Source: Actinophytocola sp.
Lineage (GTDB): Bacteria > Actinomycetota > Actinomycetes > Mycobacteriales > Pseudonocardiaceae
Direction: 5' to 3'
Assembly (NCBI RefSeq): GCF_009379765.1
Contig: NZ_WHTD01000091.1
Location: forward strand, 1 to 32,573
Length of the DNA: 32,573 nucleotides
The position numbers were made by a program, and so were the translations under genes. Below, one piece after another: positions 23,859 to 32,231 of this stretch. Numbering within the stretch: the first letter of the stretch is position 1; the number at the start of each line of letters is the position of its first letter. Under the pieces are notes generated by a model, which worked only from the letters and a program-made list of their open reading frames with translations, searched no databases and had not been told where the DNA came from.

Positions 23859-24986
23859 ATGGTCCGCGTGCCCCCGGCTCCTGATCTCCCCACCGCCGTC
23901 GACCGGTCGATCGACACGGCGGTGCACCTGCATGTCGAGGACTTCCTCGCCCGCTACCTGGCCGAACGCCGCGCCGAGCTGCCCGAGCTCGCCCGCACCT
24001 TCGCCCAGGCCGTCGACACGCTGTCCGACTTCGCGCTGCGCGGCGGCAAGCGGCTGCGGCCCACGTTCGCCTGGTGGGCCTGGCGCGCCGCGGGTGGCGA
24101 GCCGGACGGGCCGCGGGCACAGGCGGTGCTCCACGCGGTCAGCGCGCTCGAGCTGATCCAGACGTGCGCGCTCGTGCACGACGACATCATGGACGCCTCC
24201 GAGCTGCGCCGCGGCCGCCCGACCGTGCACGTCCGGTTCACCGAGGCGCACCGGGCCGGTGCCTGGCTCGGCGAGCCGGAGCGGTTCGGCATGGCCGCCG
24301 CGATCCTGCTCGGCGACCTCGCGCTGGCCTGGGCGGACGACATGTTCGAGAGCGCCGGGCTGGAGCCGGACATGCGGGCGGCGGCCCGCGGGCCGTGGCA
24401 GGCGATGCGTGCGGAGATGTTCGCCGGGCAGTACTTGGACGTGCTCGCGCAGGCCGAGGGCGACGAGTCGGAGGAGCGCGCGCTCGGCGTGGCGCGGCTC
24501 AAGACGGCGGCCTACACGGTGGAGCGGCCGCTGCACATGGGCGTCGCGTTCGCCGGCGCGGGGCCGCGCACGGTCGAGGCGGTGAAGACGTTCGGCACGG
24601 ACATCGGCGTGGCGTTCCAGCTGCGCGACGACCTGCTGGGGATGTTCGGCGACACCGAGGTGACCGGCAAGCCGGCCGGTGACGACCTGCGCGAGGGCAA
24701 GCGGACGCTGCTGATGGCGCTCGGCATGGACTTCGCCACCCGCGCGGGCCGCGGCGCCGACGCGGACCTCATGCGCGCGGCACTGGGTGACCCCTCGCTG
24801 CGGCCGGAGACGCTCGCCCGGGTGCGGGAGCTGCTCGTCGAGGTGGGCGCGGTCGACGAGCTGGAGCGGCGGATCGACACGCTGAGGTCCTCGGCGCTCA
24901 CCGCGCTGGACGGGTCCGACCTGACCGACCCCGGCGTCACGCGCCTGCGTGACCTGGCCCTGGCCGCCACCCGGAGGGATCGATAG
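23859..24986 (+). CDS. idsA2: Polyprenyl (geranylgeranyl-type) diphosphate synthase
   Basis: 375 residues. First Asp-rich motif DDIMD at 108-112, second DDLLGMFGD at 257-265, and the GGKRLRP substrate loop near 62-68 define a trans-isoprenyl diphosphate synthase that adds IPP to allylic diphosphates. The position next to metF matches idsA2 (Rv2173) of M. tuberculosis, and the carotenoid genes that follow make GGPP the likely product (crtE role). The ATG at 23859 is chosen; GTG at 23868 is possible. The stop codon's last base is also the first base of the repeat array that follows. Confidence 0.93.
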   Translation: MVRVPPAPDLPTAVDRSIDTAVHLHVEDFLARYLAERRAELPELARTFAQAVDTLSDFALRGGKRLRPTFAWWAWRAAGGEPDGPRAQAVLHAVSALELIQTCALVHDDIMDASELRRGRPTVHVRFTEAHRAGAWLGEPERFGMAAAILLGDLALAWADDMFESAGLEPDMRAAARGPWQAMRAEMFAGQYLDVLAQAEGDESEERALGVARLKTAAYTVERPLHMGVAFAGAGPRTVEAVKTFGTDIGVAFQLRDDLLGMFGDTEVTGKPAGDDLREGKRTLLMALGMDFATRAGRGADADLMRAALGDPSLRPETLARVRELLVEVGAVDELERRIDTLRSSALTALDGSDLTDPGVTRLRDLALAATRRDR

Positions 24987-25340
24987 CGAGCGGGAGTGAC
25001 GGAGCGTTCGCTGTCTGGACGCGTGAGCGAGAGTGACGGAGCGTTCGCCGTCTGGACCGTGAGCGGGAGTGACGGAGCGTTCGCTGTCTGGACGTAGGAG
25101 AAGCGCAGGCGCGTCAGCGCCGAGCATCGCACGGAGGAAGACAGCGAGTAGCGGAGGAACGAAGCGAACCATCGAACACAGCGCCAGCGCCGAGCATCGC
25201 ACGGAGCGAGTCATTGGACGGCGGGGCAGCGAGTAGCGGAGGAACGAAGCGAACCATCCAACACAGCGAGCGGGAGTGACGGAGCGTTCGCTGTCTGGAC
25301 GAAGGAAGACGGCGAGTAGCGGAGGAACGAAGCGAACCAT
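24986..25340. repeat. Mosaic of three interspersed short repeats before crtI
   Basis: This 355-base stretch has no gene and consists mostly of three repeat modules. Module A (about 35 bp, containing GGAGTGACGGAGCGTTCGC) occurs at 24986-25021, 25023-25057 (variant), 25059-25093 and 25266-25301. Module B (29 bp, GCGGAGGAACGAAGCGAACC core) occurs at 25144-25172, 25229-25257 and 25312-25340. Module C (21 bp, CAGCGCCGAGCATCGCACGG core) occurs at 25115-25135 and 25185-25205. Module A starts on the prenyl synthase stop codon and the last B copy runs into the crtI ATG. The order A-A-A-C-B-C-B-A-B suggests stepwise duplication; probably a dispersed intergenic repeat family. Confidence 0.9.
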
Positions 25341-26883
25341 GGGCACCGTGCGCGTGAGGTCCGTCGCGGGCCCGACCGATCACGTCGTGGTCGTCGGGGC
25401 CGGGCTCGCCGGGCTCTCGGCCACGCTGCACCTGCTCGGCGCCGGCCGGTCGGTCACCGTGCTGGAGTCCGCGCCCGGTCCCGGTGGGCGGGCCGGGTCC
25501 GCGACCATGGCCGGCTACCGGATCGACACCGGCGCGTCGGTGCTGACGATGCCCGAGCTGATCGAGGAGGCGTTCGCCGCGGTCGGGACGTCGATGGCCG
25601 ACCGGCTGACGCTCACCAGGCTGGATCCCTCGTACCGGGCGCGGTTCGCCGACGGCTCGTCGCTGGACGTGCACGCCGACGCGGACGCGATGGCCGGCGA
25701 GGTCGCCCGGTTCGCCGGGCCGCGGGAGGCCGACGGCTACCGGCGGCTGCGGTCCTGGCTGACCGAGCTGTACCGGCTGCAGCGGGACCGCTTCATCGGC
25801 GCCAACTTCGACTCGCCGCTGGACATCGTCGGCCCGCAGCTCGCCCGGCTCGCCGCGATCGGCGCGTTCGGCAGGCTCGGGCCCGCGGTCGGCCGGTTCC
25901 TGTCCGACGAGCGGCTGCGCCGGGTGTTCTCGTTCCAGTCGCTCTACGCCGGGCTCGCGCCGCACCGGGCGCTGGCCGCGTACGGGGTGATCGCGTACAT
26001 GGACACGGTCGCCGGGGTGTACTTCCCGCGTGGCGGCGTGGGCGCGGTCGCCTCGGCCATGGCCGACGCGGCCACCGACGCGGGCGCCTCGGTCCGGTAC
26101 GGCACGGGCGCGGCGTGGCTGGAGCGGACCGGGTCCCGGGTGACCGCGGTCCGCACCTCGCACGGCGAGCGGATCCCGTGCGACGCCGTGGTGCTGACAC
26201 CGGACCTGCCGGTCAGCTACCGGCTGCTCGGCGGGGCGCCACGCCGGCCGGTGCGCCCGCGGTGGTCGCCGTCGGCGGTGGTGCTGCACGCCGGGGTGAC
26301 CAGGAGCTGGTCGGAGCTGGCGCACCACACGGTGTTCTTCGGCGACGCGTGGGCGCGGACGTTCGACGAGATCCTGGTCCGGGGCCGGCTGATGAGCGAC
26401 CCGTCGCTGCTGGTCACCCGGCCGACGGCCACCGACCCCGGCCTCGCGCCGGCCGGGCGGGAGCTGGTGTCGGTGCTGGCGCCGTGCCCGAACACCGCGG
26501 TGGGCCGGATCGACTGGCCGCGGGTCGGGCCCGCGTACCGGGACGAGCTGGTCGGGGTCCTGGAAGCCCGCGGGCTCACCGGACTCGGCGCGTCGGTGGA
26601 GGTGTCGCGGCTGGTCACGCCGGCCGACTGGGAGGCGGCGGGGCTGGCCGCCGGGACGCCGTTCTCGCTGGCGCACACGTTCCGCCAGACCGGCCCGTTC
26701 CGGCCGAGGAACCTGGTGCGCGGCGCCGGCAACGTGGTGCTCGCGGGCTGCGGGACGACCCCGGGGGTCGGCGTCCCGCCGGTGCTGGTCTCCGGCCGGC
26801 TGGCCGCCGCCCGCATCACCGGGACGGGCAACCCGCCGCGGACCCTGTCGAGTTCTGGTCGGCTCGTGGCGACAACCCCGTAG
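25339..26883 (+). CDS. crtI: Phytoene desaturase family FAD oxidoreductase
   Basis: 514 residues. An N-terminal dinucleotide-binding motif VVVVGAGLAGLSATLHLL (about 17-34) and GPGGRAGS show FAD binding; the C-terminal signature GCGTTPGVGVPPVLVSGRLA is diagnostic of the CrtI family. CrtI desaturates phytoene toward lycopene at the membrane. The ATG at 25339 lies inside the last copy of a repeat that also carries GGAGGA 12 bases upstream; GTG at 25348 or 25354 (giving VRSVAGPTDHVVVVG) may be the ancestral start. With the upstream prenyl synthase and downstream phytoene synthase it forms a minimal carotenoid set; no cyclase is nearby. Confidence 0.92.
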   Translation: MGTVRVRSVAGPTDHVVVVGAGLAGLSATLHLLGAGRSVTVLESAPGPGGRAGSATMAGYRIDTGASVLTMPELIEEAFAAVGTSMADRLTLTRLDPSYRARFADGSSLDVHADADAMAGEVARFAGPREADGYRRLRSWLTELYRLQRDRFIGANFDSPLDIVGPQLARLAAIGAFGRLGPAVGRFLSDERLRRVFSFQSLYAGLAPHRALAAYGVIAYMDTVAGVYFPRGGVGAVASAMADAATDAGASVRYGTGAAWLERTGSRVTAVRTSHGERIPCDAVVLTPDLPVSYRLLGGAPRRPVRPRWSPSAVVLHAGVTRSWSELAHHTVFFGDAWARTFDEILVRGRLMSDPSLLVTRPTATDPGLAPAGRELVSVLAPCPNTAVGRIDWPRVGPAYRDELVGVLEARGLTGLGASVEVSRLVTPADWEAAGLAAGTPFSLAHTFRQTGPFRPRNLVRGAGNVVLAGCGTTPGVGVPPVLVSGRLAAARITGTGNPPRTLSSSGRLVATTP

Positions 26884-27025
26884 GGGTGCGCGACCACTTT
26901 TGGGCAATCGTGGCCAAGCCGTCAGGTGGATCCCCAACACGTCGGGTCGCGGAGTTGAGATACTCCTCGCCGAGTGCGTGTGTGCGCCGCCGGCGAACGA
27001 CGGGCGGCGCGGATGGGGAGTCACG

Positions 27026-28450
27026 ATGCGGCGACAACAAGCCTGGCACCCGACGATGGCGGCCGGGCGCCGTCGGGTCATGCTCGCGGGACTGCTGGCC
27101 GGGGCCGCGTTCGCGGTCGCGGGCTGCACCAACGCGGTGGCCGGCGCGCCGTCCGGGGTGGACATCGGGCCGCTGACCACGGCCGAGGGCGCCGCGGAGG
27201 CGCTGGTCGACTTCGCGGAGGCGGCCTCCGTGCACTACACCGGCTCGCTGGTGGCGGGCGACGGCGCGGAGCTCACCGTGGACGTCAACGCGACGCTCAC
27301 CGGCGAGGTGTCCGGCAAGATCACCGTCAACGGCCTCGTCGCGGACGTCCTGCTCGTCGCCGACACGCTCTACCTCAAGGGCGCCGCCGACTTCTGGAGC
27401 GGCATGGTCGCCCGCTTCGGCGTCACCTCGGGCGACGGCAGCGCGCTCGCCGGGCGGTGGGTGAAGCTCCCGACCTCGCTGATCGGTGTCGAGTTCAGCG
27501 AGATCTTCACCCCGGACGTGGTCAGCCAGGCCGCCGGCAAGGTCGAAGGCGCGGCCGGCCGGACCGAGCTGACGAAGAACGCCAAGGAGAGCGTCGCCGG
27601 CGTCGACGCCTACGTGGTCGAGGTCGAGGGCGGCACGGTGTACATCGCCGCCGAGAAGCCGCACGGGGTGCTGCGCTTCGAGCTGGACAAGCTCGGCAGC
27701 GCGGACACGACATCGGTGACCGACGTGGTGCTGGACGTCGCGGACAGCTCGCCCGGGGTCGTGGCGTTCTACCAGTCGCTGGACAAGGCCGCGGCCGGGC
27801 TCAACACCGCGGTCGACGCGCTGACCGGCGTCGAGCAGGGCGCGCACCGGTTCGAGGCGTGCGGCGCGCCGAGCTGCTCGCTGGTCGTGGACATCAAGAA
27901 CACGGCGAAGTCGGCCGTGCGGGTGCACCTGAAGGCGGACTGGACCGGTGACGGCAAGGCGCTCGGCAGCTGCGAGGGCAACGCCGGGCCGGTCGCACCG
28001 GGCGCGGGCGGCAAGATCAGCTGCAAGATCGCGACGCCGCAGTGGGTGAGCTTCTACCAGACCGCCAACTCGGTGCCCGGCACGCATCCGTACGGGGCGC
28101 AGTGGTCCGCTCTCGTGCTCGCCGACCCGCCGGACCTGGCCGACCTCAAGACGCGGGCCACCGCGAAGCCGGCCTCGGCGGACGACGCGAAGACCGACGG
28201 CAGCTACGCGCTGTACCAGATCTCCTACGCCGGCAAGGTGTGGAAGTACGGCGTCGTGCCGAACCGGTACTGGCGCGACCACGCCGCCGAGCAGCTGCGC
28301 GGCTGCCTGGCCAGCACGAAGTCGGCCTGCTCGGCGTCGCTGGTGACCGCGACCGAGGACCCGGTGTCGGCGCACGCGCTGGCCGCGCAGCTCGTGGCGA
28401 AGCACGAGGACGGGTGCCCGGCCGGCCAGTGGGTGAGCTGCCCGCGTTGA
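27026..28450 (+). CDS. Lipoprotein with a degenerate GIY-YIG-like C-terminal domain
   Basis: 474 residues. The signal peptide ends in AFAVAGC (lipobox Cys34). Residues about 45-260 form a domain resembling LppX/LprG-type lipid-binding lipoproteins (GKITVNGLVADVLLVADTLYLKG). A middle Cys-containing Ig-like segment follows (about 275-370). The last ~80 residues (YALYQISYAGKVWKYGV... to CPAGQWVSC) recall GIY-YIG-like tails; the place of the catalytic Glu appears to be Ala (AHALAAQLV), so nuclease action is doubtful. All three assignments are inference. ATG has GGGGAG about six bases upstream. It sits inside the carotenoid operon, 142 bases after crtI, and its end overlaps crtB by 22 bases. Confidence 0.7.
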   Translation: MRRQQAWHPTMAAGRRRVMLAGLLAGAAFAVAGCTNAVAGAPSGVDIGPLTTAEGAAEALVDFAEAASVHYTGSLVAGDGAELTVDVNATLTGEVSGKITVNGLVADVLLVADTLYLKGAADFWSGMVARFGVTSGDGSALAGRWVKLPTSLIGVEFSEIFTPDVVSQAAGKVEGAAGRTELTKNAKESVAGVDAYVVEVEGGTVYIAAEKPHGVLRFELDKLGSADTTSVTDVVLDVADSSPGVVAFYQSLDKAAAGLNTAVDALTGVEQGAHRFEACGAPSCSLVVDIKNTAKSAVRVHLKADWTGDGKALGSCEGNAGPVAPGAGGKISCKIATPQWVSFYQTANSVPGTHPYGAQWSALVLADPPDLADLKTRATAKPASADDAKTDGSYALYQISYAGKVWKYGVVPNRYWRDHAAEQLRGCLASTKSACSASLVTATEDPVSAHALAAQLVAKHEDGCPAGQWVSCPR

Positions 28451-29361
28451 GCTCCGAGCTGGCCGCGGCCTACCGGGCCTGCCGGCGGATCAACGCGCGT
28501 CACGGGCGGACGTACTTCCTCGCGACCCGGCTGCTGCCGGCGGACCGGCGTCCGGCCGTGCACGCCTTGTACGGCTTCGCGCGACTGGCGGACGACATCG
28601 TCGACGCCACCGTCGATACCGCTGTCGGCGCCACTGCCGGGGACAGGGCTCGCGCGCTGGCCTCGCTGTCCCGGTCGCTCTCCGACGTGTTCGACGGTGG
28701 GGTGCCGTCGAGTCCGGTGCTGGTGGCGCTCGCCGACACGGTGCGCCGGTACGGGATCTCCCGCGCGCTGTTCGACGCGTTCCTCGACTCGATGCGGATG
28801 GACCTGACGGTCACCGGGTACCGCAGCTTCGCCGAGCTGGCCACGTACGTGCACGGGTCGGCCGAGGTCATCGGGCTGCAGCTGCTGCCGGTGCTGGGGA
28901 CCGTCGGGCCGGCGGCGCGGGCCGCGCCGCACGCGGCCGCGCTGGGCGAGGCGTTCCAGCTGACCAACTTCCTGCGCGACGTCGGCGAGGACCTCGACCG
29001 GGGCCGGGTCTACCTGCCGGCCGAGCTGGCCGCGTTCGGGGTGGACCGGGCCCGGCTGGAACGGGCGCACCGGTCCGGCCGGCCGGACCCCGCGGTGCGG
29101 CGAGCGCTGGCGCACCTGGTCGCCTACAACCACGCGGTGTACCGGCGGGCCGAGCCGGGGATCGCGTTGCTGCGCCGCGAGTCCCGGCCGTGCATGCGCA
29201 CCGCGTTCACGCTGTACCGGCGGATCCTCGACGAGATCGTCGCGTCGGACTACGCCGTGCTCGGCCGGCGGGTGGCGGTACCCACCCACCGACGGCTCGG
29301 CATCGCCCTGCCGGGCCTCGTTCGTGCGGTGGCGAGCCGCGCCGGACGCGCCAACGCCTGA
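28429..29361 (+). CDS. crtB: Phytoene/squalene synthase family protein
   Basis: 310 residues. Asp-rich motif DDIVD at 55-59 and NFLRDVGEDLDRGRVYLP (about 180-197) are the two substrate-Mg sites of phytoene synthase, which joins two GGPP into phytoene. RHGRTYFLATRLLP near 24 and ALYGFAR are typical of the actinobacterial enzymes. GTG at 28429 is used here; TTG at 28447, with GGGTGAG nine bases before it and a TTGA overlap with the lipoprotein stop, is an equally likely start. Either way translation is coupled to the lipoprotein gene. The stop codon runs straight into a tandem repeat. Confidence 0.92.
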   Translation: MGELPALSSELAAAYRACRRINARHGRTYFLATRLLPADRRPAVHALYGFARLADDIVDATVDTAVGATAGDRARALASLSRSLSDVFDGGVPSSPVLVALADTVRRYGISRALFDAFLDSMRMDLTVTGYRSFAELATYVHGSAEVIGLQLLPVLGTVGPAARAAPHAAALGEAFQLTNFLRDVGEDLDRGRVYLPAELAAFGVDRARLERAHRSGRPDPAVRRALAHLVAYNHAVYRRAEPGIALLRRESRPCMRTAFTLYRRILDEIVASDYAVLGRRVAVPTHRRLGIALPGLVRAVASRAGRANA

Positions 29362-29413
29362 CTCGCGGGTCCCGAGCGTTGGACTCGCGGGTCCCGAGCG
29401 TTGGACTCGCGGG
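29361..29413. repeat. 22-bp tandem repeat at the crtB stop codon
   Basis: A 22-bp unit beginning ACTCGCGGGTCCCGAGCG occurs at 29361-29382 and 29383-29404, with a partial third copy at 29405-29413. The first unit begins on the last base of the crtB stop codon, and the array ends six bases before the convergent Rv2175c-like gene. The unit is GC-rich and partly self-complementary (CTCG...CGAG), so its RNA could fold and end transcription. Confidence 0.85.
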
Positions 29414-29418
29414 GTGGG

Positions 29419-29787
29419 TCAGAGGGCCAGGGCTTGGGCGCGGCGCTTGACCTCTCGGCCGCCCGTCGCGCGCAACGCGTCGATGGGGCGGCCGGGGAGG
29501 GTGTCGTCCGGGGTGAACAGCCAGCGCACCATCTCCTCCGGTGCGAAGCCGGCGTCCGCCAGAACCGTGATGGTGCCGGGAAGACCCTTGACGATCGCGC
29601 CGTCCGTGGTGAGGAAGTCGGCCGGGACGCACAGCACGCCGTCGCGGCGGACCGCCACCAGCTGGCCGTCCCGCAACGCCTGCCGCACCTTCGTCACCGG
29701 TAGGCCCAGCCGCAGCGCCGCATCGGGCAGTGGCAGCACCTCAACCTGGGGGTCGAGCACGTCGTCGGCAGAAGGTGTCGCACTCAC
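29419..29787 (-). CDS. Rv2175c-like DNA-binding protein
   Basis: 122 residues, closely resembling M. tuberculosis Rv2175c, an HTH DNA-binding protein phosphorylated by PknL. Shared blocks include DDVLDP near the N-terminus, LGLPVTKVRQALRDGQLVAV (winged HTH, about 27-46), IVKGLPGTITVL, EEMVRWLFTPDD and a REVKRRAQALAL end. The kinase gene is divergent and adjacent, as in M. tuberculosis, supporting a kinase-substrate pair. GTG at 29787 is used; GTG at 29796 in the same frame is possible. Rv2175c is a little longer (about 146) because of extra N-terminal and internal residues. Confidence 0.9.
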   Translation of the reverse strand: MSATPSADDVLDPQVEVLPLPDAALRLGLPVTKVRQALRDGQLVAVRRDGVLCVPADFLTTDGAIVKGLPGTITVLADAGFAPEEMVRWLFTPDDTLPGRPIDALRATGGREVKRRAQALAL

Positions 29788-29911
29788 GCCTCTCACGATG
29801 CCATACCCGCGACCGTCCTGCCGGGACGTTTTCGGCGACTTTCGGGCGGCGGGCATTACGGAATCGCCGGCTTCACCACGCGCCGTGGACGGGCTCCGTA
29901 CCATCACGGGC

Positions 29912-32056
29912 GTGGACGAAAGGGGAGCCCGGCTCATCGGTGCACTGCTGGAACAGCGGTACCGGGTTGACGCGCTGCTCGCGCGCGGTGGCATGTCCTC
30001 GGTCTACCGCGGCCTGGACACCAGACTCGACCGTCGGGTCGCGATCAAGGTGATGGACGCTCGGTTCGCCGACGACCGCACCTTCGTCGACCGGTTCGAG
30101 CGGGAGGCCAGATCCGCGGCCAAGATCCACCACCCGAACGTCGTCGCGGTGCACGACCAAGGAGTGGACCGGACCGTCGACGGCAACCTGGTCTACCTGG
30201 TCATGGAGCTGGTCGACGGCGGCACGCTGCGGGACCTGATCAACGAGCGCGGCGCGCTGGACACCCCGCTCACGCTGTCGATCATGGAGCCGGTGCTGGC
30301 GGCGCTCGCCGCGGCGCACCGGGCCGGGCTCGTGCACCGGGACGTCAAGCCGGAGAACGTGCTGATCGGGCACGGCGGCGAGCACGGCACCGCGGTGAAG
30401 GTCGGCGACTTCGGCCTGGTCCGGGCCGTGGCCAGCGCGGGCACCACGAGCTCGAGCATCATCCTCGGCACGGTCGCCTACCTCTCGCCGGAGCAGGTCA
30501 CCACCGGCGCCGCGACCGCCCGGGGCGACGTGTACTCGGCCGGCATCGTGCTGTACGAGGCGCTCACCGGCGTCACGCCCTACACCGGCGACAACCCGCT
30601 GTCGATCGCCTACCGGCACGTGAACGACGACGTGCCGGCGCCGGGCGAGCGGCTCACCGGGCTGCCGCCCGCGCTGGACGAGCTGGTCGTGCGCGCCACC
30701 CGGCGCGATCCGGCGGCCCGCCCGGCGGACGGGGCCGCGTTCCTGCAGGAGCTCGTCGCGTTGCGCGCGCAGCTGTCCGTGCCGGTGGTGCCGGTCCCGG
30801 TGCCCGAGCCGACCATCCAGGACCGCACGGTGCCGGTCACCCCGGTCGACCAGGCCCGCGCGCTCACGCCGCCGCCCACCGACGACCCGGAGGCCACCTC
30901 GGGCGGGCTGAATGTCGCCGACCTCGGCCAGCCGGCCATGGCCACGAGCAACGCCACGATCGTGCGCCAGGCACCGGCGGGCTTCCGGGCGATGGGCCCG
31001 CAGGGGACCCGGGCGATGCTGCGCACCGACCTCGACCAGGCCCAGCCGCGGCCACCGCAACCGCCGGTGATGCACCCCAACCTCGGCTCGCCGAGCGTCG
31101 GCTTCCCGGTGCCGCCGATGCCCCCGCCGCCGCGCAAGCCGAGCCGGGCCCAGCGGGGGATGCCCCCGCCGAAGCGGAGCACCAACATCGTGCTCTGGAG
31201 CATCGTCGTCGTGCTGGTGCTGGCGCTCGCCGGCACCACCACCTGGTGGTTCGCCTCGGGTCGGTGGACCACCGTGCCGAACGTGGCCGGCCAGCAGGCG
31301 ACCAAGGCCCAGACGGTGTTGCGGGACAACGACATCGAGGCCGACATGACCCACGTGTGGGACAACGACGTCGACGCGGGCCTCGTGGTCCGCACCGAGC
31401 CCGGCGCGGGCCGGGACGTGCTCCGCGGCGACAAGGTCAAGCTGGTCGTGTCCTCCGGCCCGCCTCGGGTGCCGGACATCGAGCCCGGCACCAGCGTCGA
31501 CGACGCGAAGCAGGCGATCAAGGACGCCGGCCTGCAGCCGGGGCTCGACGACGGGCTCAACGACTTCAGCGACGACGTGCCCGAGGGCACGGTGCTCCGG
31601 CTGGATCCGGAGGGCGGCACCCAGCTGCGGCTGAACGAGCGGGTCGACATCGTGCTCAGCAAGGGCGCGGAACCCAAGCCGCTACCCGACCTGCGCAACA
31701 AGACCAAGGACGAGGCGTTCGCGGAGCTGACGAACCTGGGCCTGCAGCCGGTCGAGGGAACGGCCGCGTTCGACCAGGACATCGAGGGCGGCCGGGTCAT
31801 CGGCACCGACCCGCCGGCGGGCACCGTGGTGAACGGCGACAGCCAGCAGGTCACCGTGGTCCTGTCGAACGCGGTGACCGTGCCGGATGTCAACCAGAAG
31901 TCCCAGCAGGAGGCCGAGGCGACGCTGCGCCAGCTCGGGCTGGACGTGGAGGTGCAGAACCTCGGCGGTGGCGGTGGTCCGGTGCTCGCGCAGAACCCGC
32001 CCGCCAACAGCCGGGTGCAGCCCGGAACCAAGATCGTTATCTGGACAGTGCCCTGA
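29912..32056 (+). CDS. pknL: PASTA-domain Ser/Thr protein kinase (PknL position)
   Basis: 714-residue transmembrane kinase. Kinase domain about 16-285: Gly loop ARGGMSSVYRG, Lys46 in VAIKVMD, HRDVKPENV with Asp144, DFG at 166-168, and GTVAYLSPEQ. A Pro-rich juxtamembrane region (about 290-420) leads to one span (about 427-446). Four PASTA modules follow outside: from TTVPNVAG, RVPDIEPG, KPLPDLRN and VTVPDVNQ. PASTA kinases sense peptidoglycan fragments and control growth and wall synthesis. Gene order (divergent Rv2175c-like gene, then convergent aroG) matches M. tuberculosis PknL, but mycobacterial PknL lacks PASTA modules. GTG at 29912 is used; GTG at 29885 is possible. Confidence 0.93.
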   Translation: MDERGARLIGALLEQRYRVDALLARGGMSSVYRGLDTRLDRRVAIKVMDARFADDRTFVDRFEREARSAAKIHHPNVVAVHDQGVDRTVDGNLVYLVMELVDGGTLRDLINERGALDTPLTLSIMEPVLAALAAAHRAGLVHRDVKPENVLIGHGGEHGTAVKVGDFGLVRAVASAGTTSSSIILGTVAYLSPEQVTTGAATARGDVYSAGIVLYEALTGVTPYTGDNPLSIAYRHVNDDVPAPGERLTGLPPALDELVVRATRRDPAARPADGAAFLQELVALRAQLSVPVVPVPVPEPTIQDRTVPVTPVDQARALTPPPTDDPEATSGGLNVADLGQPAMATSNATIVRQAPAGFRAMGPQGTRAMLRTDLDQAQPRPPQPPVMHPNLGSPSVGFPVPPMPPPPRKPSRAQRGMPPPKRSTNIVLWSIVVVLVLALAGTTTWWFASGRWTTVPNVAGQQATKAQTVLRDNDIEADMTHVWDNDVDAGLVVRTEPGAGRDVLRGDKVKLVVSSGPPRVPDIEPGTSVDDAKQAIKDAGLQPGLDDGLNDFSDDVPEGTVLRLDPEGGTQLRLNERVDIVLSKGAEPKPLPDLRNKTKDEAFAELTNLGLQPVEGTAAFDQDIEGGRVIGTDPPAGTVVNGDSQQVTVVLSNAVTVPDVNQKSQQEAEATLRQLGLDVEVQNLGGGGGPVLAQNPPANSRVQPGTKIVIWTVP

Positions 32057-32109
32057 CCAGCCCGAACGGGTGAGAACGGCCGACGTCGCACGGGCTTGAC
32101 GCGTTGACC

Positions 32110-32199
32110 ATGCGAGAGGACCGCGACGCCGTCCCCGACGCCGACGTGCTCGCGGCGTGCGTGGCCAAGGCCTGCACGACGCCGCACGAGCACGCGTAG
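32110..32199 (+). CDS. Possible small ORF (29 aa)
   Basis: Encodes 29 residues starting MREDRDAVPDADVLAAC and ending TTPHEHA, with two Cys and two His near the end. I do not recognise it. Nearly every codon ends in G or C, as in real genes here, but there is no ribosome site and the length is marginal. It lies in the gap between the kinase gene and aroG, so it may be a remnant or chance. Confidence 0.25.
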   Translation: MREDRDAVPDADVLAACVAKACTTPHEHA

Positions 32200-32210
32200 G
32201 AGCGCGCCTG

Positions 32211-32231
32211 GTGTCCCCCACCGGGGGACAC
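32211..32231. terminator. Terminator-like hairpin between pknL and aroG
   Basis: GTGTCCCCC and GGGGGACAC form a perfect 9-bp stem with a three-base loop, touching the aroG stop codon. It probably ends aroG transcripts and may also stop transcripts reading from pknL. Confidence 0.65.

Noticed and set aside
24986..25340. CRISPR-like array
   Set aside because: Repeat units are of three kinds, with irregular order and spacing and no unique spacers of constant length; no cas gene is near.
23730..25346. Minus-strand open frame with repeated peptides such as MVRFVPPLLAVFLR
   Set aside because: The peptide repeats are only translations of the DNA repeat modules, and the rest is antisense to the prenyl synthase gene.
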